A stretch of DNA of 37,217 nt from assembly GCA_016783825.1 (NCBI GenBank), contig JADHVV010000019.1, positions 1 to 37,217 of the forward strand, read 5' to 3'. Positions 37,099 through 37,217 of this stretch are shown piece by piece. Position 1 is the first letter of the stretch. Each line of letters opens with the position of its first letter. The notes below the pieces were generated by a model. The model had not been told where the DNA came from, made no database searches, and saw only the letters and a program-made list of their open reading frames with translations. Both the position numbers and the translations under genes were made by a program. Origin of the DNA: Candidatus Zhuqueibacterota bacterium (lineage in GTDB: Bacteria; Zhuqueibacterota; Zhuqueibacteria; Thermofontimicrobiales; Thermofontimicrobiaceae).

Positions 37099-37217
37099 AT
37101 CTTTGTTTTTTGTGCAAAAGTTTTTTCTAACCCAGATCACTTAACTCTTACATCAAAAAGGCTGAGGCGAAGGCTAAGGCGGAGTAAGGTATAAGATTAA
37201 AGGATTAAGAATTTTTT
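37080..37217 (+). repeat. Palindromic intergenic repeat, copy 5 / right arm of the 5.5 kb inverted repeat (cut by window end)
   Basis: Identical over 126 aligned bases to the reverse complement of 31467-31592, with a 12-base insertion (TTCGCCTCAGCC or a shifted equivalent) in the GGCTGAGGCGAAGGCTAAGGC arm. It begins inside the last codons of the hydrolase-like gene and continues past the window edge, where only the first half of the palindrome is visible. Confidence 0.88.

Overview
The window is the origin-proximal part of a low-GC bacterial chromosome, probably from the FCB side of the tree, and perhaps a Calditrichota/KSB1-like lineage. That placement is inferred from three things: a PorV/UPF0164-type barrel protein fused to TPRs, a giant secreted protein ending in a YPNPF-type FlgD/T9SS-like domain, and the order hrcA-grpE-dnaJ without dnaK. 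It is not a phylogenetic result.

Layout. Every gene left of about 23.2 kb is on the minus strand and every gene right of it is on the plus strand. This is the divergence expected around a replication origin. DnaA boxes lie on both sides of dnaA: two perfect boxes upstream, and about ten more in the AT-rich dnaA-dnaN spacer. The origin may therefore be bipartite.

Left arm, from the origin outward: a DUF4160-DUF2442 pair, which lies just right of the divergence; hrcA-grpE-dnaJ-comEA (heat-shock repressor, chaperones, HhH protein); a prepilin-like gene followed by PilM-like and PilN/PilO-like genes; rsmD-coaD-TPR; a secreted-protein operon (175 aa protein, 2686 aa Ig-like giant, PorV-like barrel with TPRs); and a large regulator cut by the left edge that joins an anti-sigma kinase-type ATPase, a membrane sensor, a SpoIIE-type phosphatase and a transposase-like helix-turn-helix region.

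Right arm: dnaA, dnaN, recF, a DciA/DUF721 gene, gyrB, a small clan-AA aspartic protease, gyrA, a FecR-domain secreted protein, and a secreted glycosyl-hydrolase-like protein that looks truncated at its C-terminus. This is a replication and topology cluster followed by accessory secreted proteins.

Intergenic DNA is rich in short palindromic repeats. One family, built on GGCTGAGGC/GGCGAAG arms, has five copies. Two of them form a nearly perfect inverted repeat (31467-31592 and 37080-37217) that encloses the protease-gyrA-fecR-hydrolase block and runs off the right edge. A second family is built on GGTAAT/ATTACC. A MITE-like element sits beside the origin.

Most notable for follow-up are the phase-variation-like run of ten G in the giant surface-protein gene, the pseudopilin/PilM/PilN mini-cluster, the anti-sigma/phosphatase/HTH fusion, and the inverted repeat that ends the last gene.
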